64,000 nucleotides of DNA, taken from positions 620,001-684,000 of the forward strand of contig JAWKUB010000003.1 of the NCBI GenBank assembly GCA_041398745.1. Reading direction: 5' to 3'. How positions within the stretch are numbered: the stretch's first letter is position 1; every line of letters begins with the position of its first letter. A model generated the notes under the pieces. The model had not been told where the DNA came from. It did not search any database and saw only the letters and a program-made list of their open reading frames with translations. The translations under genes were made by a program, and so were the position numbers. This stretch comes from JACKHO01 sp041398745. GTDB lineage: Bacteria; Planctomycetota; Planctomycetia; Planctomycetales; Planctomycetaceae. This document shows positions 54,745 through 64,000 of the stretch, piece after piece.

Positions 54745-54830
54745 ACTGAATTCCAATCCTGCCACTGAACTTACTCTCTGTTCCGCATCGGCCCGCGTTT
54801 GCTGGTTTTGAACCGCTCACGGCGAACTAT

Positions 54831-56315
54831 GTGTACTGCCCAAACCAGTTCATGGACCTCTGCCTGCCGCACTGCTCACGCGGTACGGTTCGCATTGTGG
54901 CGTATGTGTTGCGGCAAACGCTCGGCTGGCTCGATGCTCAGGGGAATCCCATCAGACAGGAGATTGTTGTGCCTTATCGCGATTTGATTGCCAAGGCGGG
55001 AGTCAGTCGCGGTGCCATTGCAGCGGCGTTGCAGGAAGCTGTCGAGAAACGATTTCTGATTCGTGTGCAATCAGGTCGAGCCAAGTCGGTGGGGGTGAAT
55101 GCACAGTCGGCGAGTTATCAACTGCGTTGGGATGCAGCAGGGGAGTACGCGAAGCACTTGGACCAGTTCCAGGGGTTCTATGCGGGAGGAGGACATCGTA
55201 CGCCTATCCCGAATGCGTTCTTTGACGCCATTGTCGCTCGTGAGCCGCTGGCGGTCGTCAAGGTGGTCGGAGCGGTGCTGCGTCACACCATTGGGTACCA
55301 GAACCAGTTCGGTGGTCGACGCACGTCGGCACCGCTGGCGTACAGTTACATTGCAAAGTACGCCCAGCTCAGTCTCGGTCGCGTGCTGAATCAGGCGATT
55401 CATGCGGCGCTCGATGCGGGTTACATCGAGTGTGTTGAGCCGGGGGGATTCGGGCCGCAGCAGGAACATCGCAGTCCGGCCCAATATGCCATTCGTTGGC
55501 TAGAGCAGGTTGCTCTTTCCGGTCGCCCGCGACAACGGTCTTCTCAAGCATGTAGCGTGATGTCCACGAGGCTGGACGCGAGTTCCACTGTGAAAGTTTT
55601 CCTTGCGACAGCGGAGAACGGCGAGGTCAGTTCAAAAAAGCCATCAGCGGACGTCGAGCAAATACATCGGTCCAAAAAGACCATCGGCAACGGTTCAGAA
55701 AAGCCAGCAGCCCATCAGTTCAAAAAGGCCATCAAAGAAAAGACAACTGCAAATAACATTCACAAACAACAGGCTGCTGCTAATTTTCAAACGGCTGTCA
55801 CACTCCTGCGGCAGCAGGGGATGGATGTCATAACGGCGAAGATTCTGGCGGCGGCACATGACCTGCCGGTGATTCAGCAGCAAATCGACTGGCTCGACGC
55901 TCGCAACCCGACTGAGAACCGGGTCGGAATGTTGCGGAAGGCGATTCAGGAGAACTGGCCGAAGCCGCAGTCCGTCGTGCAGAAAGAACAGCAGCGTCAG
56001 CGACGCGAGCGGGATCGACGACAATCAGTCGCTCAGGCCCGGGAAGATGCGGTTCTTTCTCAGGCGAAGCAGGAACGGCAGCAACGCAAGCAGCGGTTGC
56101 TGGAGGAATGGAACGCGGCCTCGCTCGCTGATCGGGAGCAGTGGATTCAGCTGGCGGTGCAACGGGAGGCGAGTCACATGCTGGCGGATATGCTACGCCG
56201 CGAGTCGGCCAAGTCCTCTGCACCACGTATGCAGGTGCTGGACGTCATCGCTCGTGAGCGGAAGTTGCCGCCCGTCGCTCAAGTGTCTCGCAGCGACACA
56301 GAGGTCGCTGCCTGA
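54831..56315 (+). CDS. Rep-like protein with tandem winged helices
   Basis: 494 aa from GTG 54831; the frame is open to 54750 with plausible coding (PLTANYVYCPNQF), so the true start may be an upstream non-ATG codon. Two similar winged-helix units are visible: SRGTVRIVAYVLRQTLGW ... GVSRGAIAAALQEAVEKRFL and PLAVVKVVGAVLRHTIGYQN ... QLSLGRVLNQAIHAALDAGYI, as in phage replication O-type and plasmid Rep proteins. The C-terminal third is a long charged coiled-coil rich in Gln/Arg. With the repeats and HTH gene upstream it suggests an integrated plasmid- or phage-type replicon. Confidence 0.7.
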   Translation: MYCPNQFMDLCLPHCSRGTVRIVAYVLRQTLGWLDAQGNPIRQEIVVPYRDLIAKAGVSRGAIAAALQEAVEKRFLIRVQSGRAKSVGVNAQSASYQLRWDAAGEYAKHLDQFQGFYAGGGHRTPIPNAFFDAIVAREPLAVVKVVGAVLRHTIGYQNQFGGRRTSAPLAYSYIAKYAQLSLGRVLNQAIHAALDAGYIECVEPGGFGPQQEHRSPAQYAIRWLEQVALSGRPRQRSSQACSVMSTRLDASSTVKVFLATAENGEVSSKKPSADVEQIHRSKKTIGNGSEKPAAHQFKKAIKEKTTANNIHKQQAAANFQTAVTLLRQQGMDVITAKILAAAHDLPVIQQQIDWLDARNPTENRVGMLRKAIQENWPKPQSVVQKEQQRQRRERDRRQSVAQAREDAVLSQAKQERQQRKQRLLEEWNAASLADREQWIQLAVQREASHMLADMLRRESAKSSAPRMQVLDVIARERKLPPVAQVSRSDTEVAA

Positions 56316-56501
56316 ATGGGTCTTGTGAGTCAGGTTGCAGTGGTGATTCGACAGGGCAATCACCACGCCTCAAAGAGAAACAGGCGGGCTGTTATGTGAT
56401 GCGGAATGTGTTCCCTGCAGGGGGCGTGAAAGGGATCAGCCAACGGGTCAGCGGAGTTGAACCCGTTCACCGCTCGGACAAGCCGAGAAGGGGACACCAC
56501 G

Positions 56502-56687
56502 ATGAGGGCGTCGCGTCGACGGGCTCTGCCCGCGACCCGCGGAGCTGCCGACGACGCCGAGGGACCGGCTGCGACATCTCCGCGGGTCGCGGCCACCGGC
56601 TCCTACCGTCGCCTCAGCCCTCGACGCTCCGCCGCACGGCTCAGGCGGCTTTCGGAGAAAGAAGATTACACAACCTCACATTCCTGA
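56502..56687 (+). CDS. Small Arg-rich protein, 61 aa, doubtful
   Basis: ATG with GAAGGGG about 8 nt upstream. Third codon positions are nearly all G or C over the first 50 codons, more so than neighbours, which favours coding and a foreign origin. The product is very basic with no domain. It overlaps the end of the convergent SIR2 gene by 12 bp. Confidence 0.35.
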   Translation: MRASRRRALPATRGAADDAEGPAATSPRVAATGSYRRLSPRRSAARLRRLSEKEDYTTSHS

Positions 56688-59600
56688 GGGGTTTCTCCCT
56701 TCTTCCATTCTCCATTGAAACAATTGATTCTCTACCGCCCGAGTTGCCTGTTCAACGAACTGTGCCACTCGCCGGACGTAATCCTTCGTGAACTGACAAA
56801 TCTCCGTCGATGGCCATTCGACGTCTCTTTCTTCCCGCGTTCTCATTCGTTGTTGAAGTCGTCCTTTCGCTCGCAATACGTTTGCAATCATCTTGTCTAA
56901 CCGCCCCCCCAGAGCGAACAAATCAGCTGCCCCTTTTTGGAAATCCTCATCCAATCCTTCCGGTCCCGAACGTACATTTTGGACCCATCGAGTTATTCCT
57001 ACAATACAATTGCAGTAGCTTTCTACAATTCTTGCCATCCTGTGTACGTCGAGTCGAACCATTCGGTTTGCATTATCCAGAAGGCGGTCAGCTATTGTCG
57101 AACCACTACCGGGCGCCTGCTCGGCTCCAAAGAATGGAAGTTGAACTTCGGCCCTCTCAGAGACAGCTGCAAATACCTGCAGCTCCACCAACTTCATTTT
57201 CAAGTCAAAAAACCAAACCGTCCACCACACGTTTTTACGGTTCTGCTCAACCAGCGGTTCAGCTCGAGAAAGCGTCTGCCAAGCATCGACAACATATGAG
57301 TAAGAAGATTGGAGGCTCTTCGCATCTCCAGTAACGTCAACTTCAAGCCAGTCGGCATCGCCATGCCAAACTGCTTTCAGCATTCGCATCCTGATATCAC
57401 CTAAGTGAGACATCGCCCTCTTGTTGTCATCGCAAAACACTGCCTGTTTCGTGAGTACTTCAGCGCGATGAAGTTCGATGATGCCTCGTTCCATTGACGT
57501 GGAACTGTGTCCAGCCCTTGTCAGTGCAGCCTCTGCCTCATTTAGACGCCGATGTGCCCGCCTAAACTGCATCAGGCTAGCAAGAGCTAGCGAATCAAGT
57601 GTGTCCAATCGTTGGCGTGCGTCTAGCCACTTCTTGGCAAATGGCCTGCGCTGATTTGTTTGGTCTCGGATTGCTAGCGACGTAGAAATTCTTTTGATCG
57701 TTGTCAACTGATGTATGGACTCTCGATAGACCGCACGTGCCATGAGGCAAACTGTCGAAGCATCGTCAGGTAGCGGCGCATCGTCCGTGCGTCGCTCAAG
57801 TAAGTGTATGACCTGTGCTTTTGCAAGTAGCAGTTGCTGATGCCGATTCAACATGCGAACCAATCCCCATCGCAACTCTGACTCATCTTCCTTCGCGTAC
57901 CTCTTCTTGTTAATTGCTTCAGGATTGAGCTTCTCTGTGAACAGATCGTAGGGCGACTTGTGGACAGGTTTCGGAAGCAGTTCCTGTCGAAATCGCCCAG
58001 AAAGTAACCCCTGCAGTCGACCGTATACGACACCGAACATTCGCTCGGAAAACGCGTATGCTCGAATCGCGATTCCAAGAGTGCCTAAAACAACCTGTGA
58101 GTCAATCCAGTCGACGCAATTCTCAATCTTCGGCGATGAAGACAGCAAATGCTGGTCTGGATCGATCAAGAACTTGCGAATCTTGCTAGCCTTTTTCCCG
58201 TTCTCAACTTGGTCTTTGTTCTCTTCCTCGTGTCCATCCTCTTTTCCCGGTCTAGGTTCTGGCGGAGTAAAAAGGATTTTTGCTGCGTCGACCAATGCTG
58301 GTTGTCGTTTCGGGCGCCACTTTAGATCGCTGTTTTGTTCCTTGAGCCATTGAAGGTGTCTCAGTCGAAACTGAAGGTGCCGCCTAATGGCGACGACGTT
58401 CTCTCCTACTTCTTGAGCGATTATGCGATTCGTCTCAAATGTCTGAAGCGTGAGCCCATGCACCGACTTTCGCACATCATGAAGGGAATCACTTGGCAGA
58501 CTCTCAGCAAGTGAAAGCAGTTCCTGAAGGTCGCGCCGCAGAAAATCAAGACGCCGACACATTCCCTTCGAAAATCCAGAAGTTAGCGCCGAATCGCGTC
58601 CCAATTCCAGCAACAATTCTGCAGACTGTAGGTATTGCAGAACTCTCGATGACCTGTCTGCCCCTGAAGAAGTTTCGTCTTCTACGGCGGAGAAACAAGC
58701 CCTGACAAGGTGATGAATCGCATCAAATACGGCAAACGCGTCATCACATGAGTGGAAGAGCCGCCGATACCACTCTGCAAGCGAGACATGGATTTTCTCC
58801 TCAGGTAGATTTGTCTCCTTGTCGGCGCGTAATCCGTCGCGTATCGAGTTTCGAATGTCGCAGTGCATCCAAACAAACCCACCTCTCTTAATGTGCACCA
58901 CGTGTAGATCTTGAAGCTCTTTGAGAAAACGGTTTGCCCTGTGAGGTCGTGACACCTGCGCTTTATTCGACCGTCTCCCGTCACCGGGATTCGGGTGAAA
59001 TCCCTGCGACCACAACATTGATGCGTAGCGAATACGACTCACGAGTGACAAAGCAAAGAGGAATTGTTGCCGATTACGTTTCTCTCTCTTGGCCCTGTTT
59101 GTCCAGGCAATTGCCGACTCGACGATCTTCGAGGTAGTCAGTTCGGCATCTAGCAGAGTTTTGCCTAATCGTTCCTCAGTAACGGACAATGCATTCCGAA
59201 GGCAATCAATCCCCGCCGCCGTGTATCCTAAATGCACGATAGTCACATTGCGACATTCCGCACCAGTCAGCCGCCGTAACAGTTCAGCGAGAGAATCTCC
59301 GTTTGCAGTCGTCGCTCCATCCAATGTCGAGGGCGTCAACTCGTCCCGCCGACTGTCTATCCAACCGTTTGGTTGTTCTGTGCGTTGAGAGACATATTCT
59401 GTCTCCGAAAGCAGATTCGACCCGGCGCCACTTCGCCCATTGAGGAATACGAGCCACTTCTGATTGAAAGTGTCGGTAATACGTGAAATTTCATGGATCT
59501 GCGCGTCCGATATTCGAGATTCTGGGGTGTCCTGATGCTGCAAAAGCACGGGCATCCAGTCTACAATTCCAGCCTTTCTGGCCACCGTTTGGACAAGAAC

Positions 59601-60431
59601 TTCAAAGAGTTCGTTCGTGTCGGCGATTTCGTCCAAGTCAATCCAGATGCATTGGTTGCCGGAATCGAGAAGCTTGTCAAATGCCAACGCTGCAGCCGAT
59701 ACTGCTCCAAACATTTCAGTTCGCGGTCCATGAACCAGCAGCATTCGTGAATCCCGTTGCGATGTAGCAATAATGCGTTCCACAAGTGAGTTCGCGAAGA
59801 CTTCTAGTTTCTTACCAGAGTCAATCTCCGTTGAACGGAGTTCCGTCCTTTCTGGTGGAACCGGCAACCTTGGGGTGGAAGGAAATATTGCTCCTGAGCT
59901 TGGGAGACAACACATTAGTGACTGGTACAGTTCCGTGAAGAATAGCCCAACGAACTGGTGTCGGACGCTGCGAAAATGCTGCCTTCGAAAACGCCGTTCC
60001 GCAACTGCGTTTACCGTAGTTTCATCGTGCGTGCTGTAGCACATCCAGAAGATTCGGAGATGGTCTTCTTGGAACACATTTGCCGCCGTTTCAATTAGAT
60101 CGAGAATTCGTTCGTCGTGGGCCGAAACGCCAACAACGAGCAGGTGGCGGCGAGGCGTAATTGTAGAGTCCCTGCCATTCGAGTGCATAAGTGACTTCCA
60201 CTCGTTGTGAGAGACATGGCGTCCTGCGAGATACTCAATAAAGTGATGACGGTCTTCTTCTGACGGAGAAATGTCCAGTGTGTAGTCTGCGCGGAGCCCG
60301 TAACGACCTCCATGCAGTTTTACTAGTGCATTGGTTCCTGTCATGTTTCGAAACGGTGGCAGCCCGGAAGAAACATGTACGTCGAATGTGCGACACACCA
60401 CACTCACCGGAAATGCCTCTTGAAAAATCAC
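56676..60431 (-). CDS. SIR2-domain / degenerate STAND defence protein, 5' end replaced by IS3 sequence
   Basis: 1251 codons from GTG 60431. The first about 21 residues (FQEAFPVSVVCRTFDVHVSS) are the start of an IS3 OrfB, not of this gene. From about residue 22 a SIR2-like NADase fold is readable: NALVKLHGG (KLHG motif), RRHLLVVGVSAHDERILDLI (G-x-S-x2-D-x2-I), but the N-terminal GAG-type nucleotide-binding motif is missing. A STAND-like region follows with LLVHGPRTEMFGAVSAA where Walker A should be, lacking GKS/T, and IWIDLDEIADTNELFEVL. The long C-terminal half is helical, probably a sensor. SIR2-STAND proteins deplete NAD+ on phage detection; this copy looks truncated and may be inactive. 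Confidence 0.75.
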   Translation of the reverse strand: MIFQEAFPVSVVCRTFDVHVSSGLPPFRNMTGTNALVKLHGGRYGLRADYTLDISPSEEDRHHFIEYLAGRHVSHNEWKSLMHSNGRDSTITPRRHLLVVGVSAHDERILDLIETAANVFQEDHLRIFWMCYSTHDETTVNAVAERRFRRQHFRSVRHQFVGLFFTELYQSLMCCLPSSGAIFPSTPRLPVPPERTELRSTEIDSGKKLEVFANSLVERIIATSQRDSRMLLVHGPRTEMFGAVSAAALAFDKLLDSGNQCIWIDLDEIADTNELFEVLVQTVARKAGIVDWMPVLLQHQDTPESRISDAQIHEISRITDTFNQKWLVFLNGRSGAGSNLLSETEYVSQRTEQPNGWIDSRRDELTPSTLDGATTANGDSLAELLRRLTGAECRNVTIVHLGYTAAGIDCLRNALSVTEERLGKTLLDAELTTSKIVESAIAWTNRAKREKRNRQQFLFALSLVSRIRYASMLWSQGFHPNPGDGRRSNKAQVSRPHRANRFLKELQDLHVVHIKRGGFVWMHCDIRNSIRDGLRADKETNLPEEKIHVSLAEWYRRLFHSCDDAFAVFDAIHHLVRACFSAVEDETSSGADRSSRVLQYLQSAELLLELGRDSALTSGFSKGMCRRLDFLRRDLQELLSLAESLPSDSLHDVRKSVHGLTLQTFETNRIIAQEVGENVVAIRRHLQFRLRHLQWLKEQNSDLKWRPKRQPALVDAAKILFTPPEPRPGKEDGHEEENKDQVENGKKASKIRKFLIDPDQHLLSSSPKIENCVDWIDSQVVLGTLGIAIRAYAFSERMFGVVYGRLQGLLSGRFRQELLPKPVHKSPYDLFTEKLNPEAINKKRYAKEDESELRWGLVRMLNRHQQLLLAKAQVIHLLERRTDDAPLPDDASTVCLMARAVYRESIHQLTTIKRISTSLAIRDQTNQRRPFAKKWLDARQRLDTLDSLALASLMQFRRAHRRLNEAEAALTRAGHSSTSMERGIIELHRAEVLTKQAVFCDDNKRAMSHLGDIRMRMLKAVWHGDADWLEVDVTGDAKSLQSSYSYVVDAWQTLSRAEPLVEQNRKNVWWTVWFFDLKMKLVELQVFAAVSERAEVQLPFFGAEQAPGSGSTIADRLLDNANRMVRLDVHRMARIVESYCNCIVGITRWVQNVRSGPEGLDEDFQKGAADLFALGGRLDKMIANVLRAKGRLQQRMRTREERDVEWPSTEICQFTKDYVRRVAQFVEQATRAVENQLFQWRMEEGRNPSGM

Positions 60432-60845
60432 CTGCTGAATTGCTGCGTAGACGTCGGCTACCCGCTGCGGCTGAAAATGGACAAGGCTTTTTTTAGGATG
60501 TCACGCTCCCGCTCGACCCGCCGGAGTTCCTCCTCCAGTTGCCGCACCCGCGCTTCCAGTGACTCGGCCGCCACTCCTGCCTGGCTGATGAACTCCCGCT
60601 TCCAGCGGTACAACAGATTCACGCTAGAGAGCCCCAGCCGCTGTGCCACCGCCGGGGCCGACTGACCATCCAAGTGCAACTGCACAGCATCCCGCTTGAA
60701 ATCCTCGGTGTACGTACGACGCTCCCGCGTCTTCGTTTTGGTACTCTTTCCGCGTGCCATCGGTCTTCCTCCCGACCACACAGAATAAGATTTCCAACTG
60801 TCCACGAAATCCCAAGCACCTCAACTGGTCCATAGAATCGGAAGT
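60366..60845 (-). mobile_element. IS3-family fragment (left end, orfA, start of orfB)
   Basis: An end-like sequence near 60800-60845, a complete orfA, a T7 run at 60488-60494 (A7 on the coding strand) fit for the -1 frameshift that makes OrfAB, and the first residues of OrfB (VYAAIQQVIFQEAFPVSVVC). OrfB breaks off near 60366, where the SIR2 reading begins in the same frame. The limits are approximate. Confidence 0.8.
60458..60760 (-). CDS. IS3-family OrfA (HTH_Tnp)
   Basis: 100 aa from ATG 60760 (open to 60805). RRTYTEDFKRDAVQLHLDG and VAQRLGLSSVNLLYRWKREF are the helix-turn-helix, and LEARVRQLEEELRRVERERD the leucine zipper, ending DILKKALSIFSRSG. OrfA binds the element ends; without an intact OrfB here, the copy cannot transpose alone. 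Confidence 0.9.
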   Translation of the reverse strand: MARGKSTKTKTRERRTYTEDFKRDAVQLHLDGQSAPAVAQRLGLSSVNLLYRWKREFISQAGVAAESLEARVRQLEEELRRVERERDILKKALSIFSRSG

Positions 60846-60951
60846 CAACCCCTACGCAACTGATGGCGAAGCCAACACTGACGCGTAGTTTGCTTAACCA
60901 ATTCGGCGAATGCGTCGCCAATCCAACCGGAAACTCGGAGTGCGCACGATG

Positions 60952-61212
60952 CAAATGACTCATTGCAATACACCGGAGAGAATTCGCGTGAGACAGGAAA
61001 ACCCGAACCGGCTGCGGTCCGACGTTCCCGCGCAACTTGCCAATACGTTGGACCAACGCGAACTTGTAATTCGGCTAGCCAGGAACGAGCGCGAGTACAT
61101 GCGACGAATCGACGAACTTCGCCATGGCGAGCGAGTAAATGGTCTGAGTTTCATTGACCCACCAGATTGTACTGCGCAGGCGCCTGCGCTCGTGAGGGAG
61201 ATTACCCAATGA
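60952..61212 (+). CDS. Small hypothetical protein, 86 aa
   Basis: From ATG 60952 (frame open to 60910). Hydrophilic, helical and Arg-rich in the middle (RELVIRLARNEREYMRRIDELR), with a proline-rich end. No domain recognised. Its TGA overlaps the ATG of the next gene (ATGA), so the two are translationally coupled, which supports both being real. Confidence 0.5.
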   Translation, partial: QMTHCNTPERIRVRQENPNRLRSDVPAQLANTLDQRELVIRLARNEREYMRRIDELRHGERVNGLSFIDPPDCTAQAPALVREITQ

Positions 61213-61817
61213 ACGCGAAACCCAGTTCACTGGCCCTCACGAATAACGAGCGTGCAGATCTCCTTGATCGAGCCAAGTGTTGTGCTGCGAACTTCAAGTC
61301 CTGCAAATATGAGTTGGCCGAAAACTTGGCAGTGATCGACGAACAAAAGCTTTGGAGCGGCAAATGCAGTTCGTTTCGTGAATATATTGAGGAAGAACTG
61401 AATCTGAATATCCGCACGGTCCAGGAGATTCTACGCGTCTACCGAGCTGCTGTGGAACACGGGATTTCGAAAGAAACAGTGATCGGCGTGGGTTGGTCCA
61501 AGCTAGCGAAGGTTGTTGGCCGCTTGGATGGAACTAACAACGAACAGATTCTCGACGAGGCACGCAAGCTGTCACTCAGAGAGCTCCAGCAGAAGTGGGC
61601 AGCTCAATCAAAGAACGCTGTTAGTCAACAACCCCACGGTCAGTCACACGGATACGGTACTGAGAAGTTGATTCTAACCGAACACATTCGAAAGGCGATG
61701 CACAGGGCAGCACGCGAAACGAAGTCCACTTCGAGCCAAGAGAATCTTGAGTATGTGGCCTTGGCATTTCTGAACGAACGATTCCTACGAGACAGTTTGA
61801 ACCCGCACCGGAATTAG
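61209..61817 (+). CDS. Hypothetical protein with HTH-like helical region, 202 aa
   Basis: ATG 61209 with GGGAG 9 nt upstream, overlapping the previous stop. The N-terminal half is helical (ADLLDRAKCCAANFKSCKYE, FREYIEEELNLNIRTVQEIL) and contains an HTH-like segment NLNIRTVQEILRVYRA, reminiscent of DUF3102-type accessory-element proteins. No membrane segment. Function unknown; probably part of the mobile region. Confidence 0.7.
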   Translation: MNAKPSSLALTNNERADLLDRAKCCAANFKSCKYELAENLAVIDEQKLWSGKCSSFREYIEEELNLNIRTVQEILRVYRAAVEHGISKETVIGVGWSKLAKVVGRLDGTNNEQILDEARKLSLRELQQKWAAQSKNAVSQQPHGQSHGYGTEKLILTEHIRKAMHRAARETKSTSSQENLEYVALAFLNERFLRDSLNPHRN

Positions 61818-61871
61818 GCAATCGCATTTCATTGACCGAGTTCCTGAACTACGTAACCGAGGAGTATCATA

Positions 61872-64000
61872 ATGACGAGTTTCAGAAAACGTGTTGCCGC
61901 AGTCCTGTCGGCCTGGTTCATGCTGACATCATTGGCTGTTATTCTTCCCTCAGCGCGTTCAGCCGAGCTAGCAATGGTTCTCGACTGCTCAGGATCGATG
62001 AGTGGTGAAAAGTTGGTGCATGCCAGGGAAGGGGCAAAGCTCGCGGTGCAGATGATGCCTGGCGGAGATCGGGTGGCCATCATTGGGTTTGATGACGACG
62101 CGATCTTGTCCCCCTGGTCTGGTTTGAATTGAACGATGGCACATCTTGCGGGAAGGCTTGTCAGTGGATCGACCGGCTGTCGACTGGCGGTGGAACAAAT
62201 TATCTGGCTCCATTTGAAGAGTCTTCGTTGAAAGATGGGACACACGTCCTGTTTCTGTCTGACGGCGCCCACAATGGCTCTCAACAAGAACTCTTGCGAT
62301 ATGTTCAGGAGGAGCTGGCTGGACATATCACGATTGACACCGTGGCAGTGGAATGTGCGGCAGGATCGGAAGCTGAAATCTCTCTCCAGCAAATGGCTGC
62401 TCTGACTGGTGGTTCTTATGCCCGAATCGAGAACTCTGAGACTCTCGTCCAACGCTTAGCTGAAATCCTTGTGCGGTTTTCGGGATATCGTCAGCACACA
62501 CCACAGGAACGAAAACTCGACCTATCTGCAGTGTCCGGCAGAGTACTGGCGTTTGGCTATGACGGTGCACCTCAGATCGAGAACGCAGCACAAAAGCTTT
62601 CGGGAGCGATCCATCGCGCTCTGCTTCCTGGAGAAGATGTACTCGTGACCTCTACTGAACTAACGACACCAGGACCGGTGACGATTCGATTGCTGCAGTC
62701 AGAGACCAACCAATCACGGCTTGGCGAAATCTTTCGCGGTGACCTGCCGAAGGCGAAACTGACAGTTGACGCCGATCGAGGAGTCGTTGGTGCTGGAAGA
62801 ACGATTAGTCCAGTGGCTGAATTCACTCGGCCAGACGGTACTCCCATTGATCCCCGAGGCAACTCAGAGATTGCAGCGAGTTTTGAACTCGTTGACGAAA
62901 CAGGAAAGGTCGTTGCCGATGCCCCAGGACAGCCGTTACCAAATCGGCCCGGGTTAGGTACCACGATGCAACTCCCACAAAAGTCCGGCCCCATCAGTGT
63001 CCGCGCAAGGACGACCGTAGCCGACCAAGGAACGAATTGGGAACAGATTGATGAACTGCAGCTGGTGGAACAGAAGCAATTGGTTGTTGCACCGCAGGAA
63101 CTGACAGGATCGTTTCAGACAGGCTCATTTGATCTGATTCTTGATGTAGGGGCGGAGGCCGGAGTTACACTCGATAGTGTCAATGCGCGTTTGACGCCGG
63201 CAGTGAACGACACGGGCCTGGCGCTGGTGGGTTCTGAAGACGCGAAAGGAAGATTGACGCTGCACCTGGATGCCGCGCGACCCGGAAAAATTGACCAGAT
63301 TCTGCATGTCTCTGCTCAGGGGAGCGCACCTCTGTTTGCCGTGCCAGTGCCCATCCAGCTGAATATTAAAGCGTCTGCAATGGGGCTAACGATTCCCAAA
63401 CTGCAGAACGTGAGCTTGGGGAGCCAGTTGGCAGGATCGGGGCAGCACACGACGACATTACGCTTCCCCTCGGCGGATCTGGTACCAACGGAATATCAAC
63501 TGGAACTGTTTGATCTGAGTGCCAAAGGTGCCATCATTCCCCTTACCGTCAGCGGTAAGTCGGTAACAGCATCCCGCGATGTTCCTGGTTCCATCGACCT
63601 GAGATTCGAGGTGGGGCAGGTGCCCGCCGGAGAGTATCGGGGAAAAATGACCATCTCGACCCCGGCACTCCCAACACATCAATGGGTCACGGAGTTAATC
63701 CTGGTGGTTGCGGAACCTGTTGCGACAACCCCACTCGAATTTGGAGTCGTCGAGGTGGGGGCCACGGGAACTGCGAGTTGCCAACTGCGAAACAGAGCTG
63801 CCAGCCCCTTGTCGAATCTCAAGCTCTCGCAACTCGAGTTGTCTCCTAAAGAGGGAGGGCCTGCATTGACGGATCAGGATATCGTGGTGGAATTTGATGC
63901 AGACGAGCTGATTCTTGCAGCCAGCGGGAGTCGCTCGGAAATTTTCAAGCTCACCGTTTCCCCACTTTTTGGGGGACGCGGCGAGTTTGTGGGGAGCGTA
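61872..64000 (+). pseudogene. Secreted vWA-domain protein, frameshifted, 3' end outside window
   Basis: ATG 61872 opens a signal peptide (VLSAWFMLTSLAVILPSARS) and a vWA domain with an intact MIDAS start, MVLDCSGSMSG, and VAIIGFDDDA. The frame stops at 62132. The -1 frame, open from about 62102 to the window end, continues the same domain (LVPLVWFELNDGTSCGKACQ, GGGTNYLAPFEES, THVLFLSDGAHNG). A single-base loss near 62091-62103 explains this. Beyond the vWA domain are about 550 residues of beta-sandwich-like repeats (IRLLQSETNQ, ISVRARTTVADQ, YRGKMTISTP). Either a recent pseudogene, a sequencing error or programmed shifting. Exported; partner unknown. Confidence 0.8.

Overview
The window looks like a piece of a planctomycete chromosome (inference). 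Pointers are a eukaryote-type glutamine synthetase II, many secreted beta-propeller and conserved hypothetical proteins, a WD40/Gfo-Idh-MocA fusion, formylglycine-generating-enzyme (FGE)-fold proteins, and conflict genes of the kind enriched in bacteria with complex lifestyles. No rRNA, tRNA or CRISPR array was seen.

Layout. 0-8 kb is mostly housekeeping: a truncated membrane protein, a small lipoprotein, a diadenylate cyclase (c-di-AMP), frr, an ankyrin protein, a secreted propeller-like protein, a histidine kinase and GSII. 7.9-9.6 kb is an SRPBCC gene split by an IS4-type element; the target duplication and restored reading frame are both visible. 9.6-18.1 kb holds a lactate permease, the WD40-oxidoreductase fusion and three exported or membrane proteins; the last ends exactly at an internally deleted IS630-type element. 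18.7-20.9 kb is a gene broken by two in-frame amber codons. 21-28.3 kb carries a Tat-exported multicopper oxidase, a SCO copper chaperone and a large multihaem peroxidase-like protein, probably one periplasmic copper/haem redox unit.

28.3-53.1 kb is the main accessory region. Its first part (29-33.4 kb) has a STAND-type ATPase fused to a pseudokinase, an intact Ser/Thr kinase, and a membrane protein with a Cas4-like nuclease fold and iron-sulfur cysteines but no recognisable active site. The core (35-52.4 kb) is two paralogous, translationally coupled operons. Each has an effector-associated-domain (EAD)-like adaptor, a MoxR AAA+ ATPase and a large protein combining a degenerate vWA-like domain with FGE/C-type-lectin domains. 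Operon 1 adds a membrane beta-propeller protein; operon 2 adds a second FGE domain and a separate FGE protein. Between them sit two likely effectors: an EAD-like/trypsin protease and a trypsin/class-3-lipase fusion. This matches the 'ternary conflict systems' described by Aravind and colleagues.

The central discovery is that all four FGE domains carry the signature of a diversity-generating retroelement (DGR) variable repeat. In an 87-nt segment, 18 of 29 codons differ among the copies, almost only at positions 1 and 2 of codons ending in a fixed base (mostly NNC, as expected from AAC templates). An invariant block follows, and two of the scaffolds are otherwise nearly identical. No reverse transcriptase or template repeat is visible here, so diversification would have to be driven from elsewhere. 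The working model is a hypervariable sensor (FGE), a signalling ATPase (MoxR/vWA) and EAD-coupled protease/lipase effectors.

53.1-56.5 kb looks like a plasmid- or phage-type replication module: an XRE repressor with a palindromic operator candidate, a 30-aa ORF, an iteron-like repeat field, an HTH/coiled-coil protein and a tandem winged-helix Rep-like protein. 56.7-60.4 kb is a SIR2/degenerate-STAND defence gene whose 5' end has been replaced by an IS3 fragment. The window ends with a two-gene coupled pair and a frameshifted secreted vWA protein that runs off the right edge.
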